Made by a program: the position numbers and the translations under genes. This document shows, piece by piece, positions 6,433 through 6,670 of a stretch of 6,670 nucleotides of DNA. The first letter of the stretch is position 1; each line of letters opens with the position of its first letter. The DNA is from an uncultured Anaeroplasma sp. Its GTDB lineage: Bacteria; Bacillota_I; Bacilli_A; Acholeplasmatales; Anaeroplasmataceae. The notes below the pieces were generated by a model. It was not told the origin of the DNA and did not search any database. It saw nothing but the letters and a program-made list of their open reading frames with translations. The DNA is taken from contig CAKQBG010000073.1 in the NCBI GenBank assembly GCA_934216145.1, positions 1 through 6,670 on the forward strand. Reading direction: 5' to 3'.

Positions 6433-6524
6433 GTCGTATTACCTCCTTGATTATTTTTAAAAGACACACTATTAGGGTAGAGCTTAGTCATTTATAACCC
6501 TTTCTATGTGGTGCATGTTACAAC
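6433..6524 (-). ncRNA. rplU 5' leader, candidate L21-type autoregulatory leader
   Basis: The predicted transcript starts near 6524, so about 90 bases precede rplU, more than an ordinary leader needs. On the minus strand CACA (6510-6507) pairs with TGTG (6468-6465), and AGGGT (6501-6497) with ACCCT (6478-6474). They flank a symmetrical 5-by-5 internal loop (TAGAA and AATAG) and enclose an 18-base apical part. Leaders that bind a ribosomal protein and repress their own operon are known for L21 in Firmicutes. I infer such a role from position and structure only; I cannot confirm that this matches the Rfam family. Confidence 0.45.
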
Positions 6525-6530
6525 AAATGT

Positions 6531-6559
6531 ATTATATCTTATAAAGATTCTCATGTCAA
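6531..6559 (-). promoter_or_regulatory. Perfect consensus promoter of the rplU operon
   Basis: On the minus strand TTGACA (6559-6554) and TATAAT (6536-6531) are separated by exactly 17 bases, a full match to the housekeeping sigma-A consensus. Directly upstream lie runs of seven T and seven A (about 6577-6564), which resemble an UP element. This fits the high output expected of a ribosomal protein operon. Confidence 0.92.
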
Positions 6560-6670
6560 ATTATTTTTTTAAAAAAATTGCCCTTTTTATAAATCGTGAG
6601 TTGTAAAATGAAAGTGGAATTATAAAACAAAGGGTTAAGGGGAATGTGTCCTCTTACCTGCGGAGCATAT

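Noticed and set aside
6484..6516. Ten-codon upstream frame (MHHIERVIND) in the rplU leader on the minus strand
   Set aside because: It has no ribosome binding site and overlaps the predicted leader helices. No run of one amino acid suggests a classical attenuator peptide.
6588..6626. Possible divergent plus-strand promoter (TTGTAA ... TATAAA)
   Set aside because: The spacing is only 14 bases and no gene follows within the window.
6557..6670. About 38-codon open frame on the minus strand running in from the right edge
   Set aside because: It would end inside the -35 box of the rplU promoter, has an unremarkable composition and no motif; chance openness is likely.

Overview
The window is AT-rich DNA from a low-GC Bacillota-type bacterium, probably a Bacilli/Erysipelotrichia-like lineage close to the Mollicutes; I cannot name a genus. 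The evidence is the rplU-prp-rpmA-obg gene order, an L27 with a cleavable N-terminal extension encoded beside its protease Prp, strong AAGGAGG ribosome binding sites, and heavy A/T codon bias. A complete release factor 2 gene and a UGA stop on the YitT-family gene show that UGA is a normal stop codon. This excludes the mycoplasma code in which UGA means tryptophan.

Layout from left to right. Positions 1-151 hold nothing I recognise. Positions 152-660 (+) are a decayed pyridoxamine-phosphate-oxidase-like gene with three frameshifts and one nonsense codon. A hairpin at 666-699 separates it from a convergent minus-strand operon, prfB (RF2) - yitT-family membrane protein - recX, whose genes overlap by 8 and 4 bases. 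A near-consensus extended -10 promoter lies just upstream of prfB. Next is an isolated plus-strand gene (3475-4098) with a C-terminal ParB-like domain and its own promoter and terminator. The right part is a second minus-strand operon, rplU (L21) - prp - rpmA (L27) - obg. It is driven by a perfect TTGACA-17-TATAAT promoter with A/T tracts upstream and preceded by a roughly 90-base structured leader. A strong terminator-like hairpin lies between rpmA and obg.

The two operons are translation and ribosome-maturation modules. L21 and L27 are large-subunit proteins, Prp trims the L27 prepeptide, Obg is a GTPase of late 50S assembly and stress signalling, and RF2 terminates translation at UGA/UAA. 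RecX (a RecA modulator) and the YitT-family membrane protein are co-transcribed with RF2.

I see no new defence or mobile system. The points most worth a second look are the decayed flavoprotein gene, the attenuator-like hairpin before obg, the rplU leader, the RF2 gene without the usual programmed frameshift and with an altered GGQ neighbourhood, and the orphan ParB-like protein.
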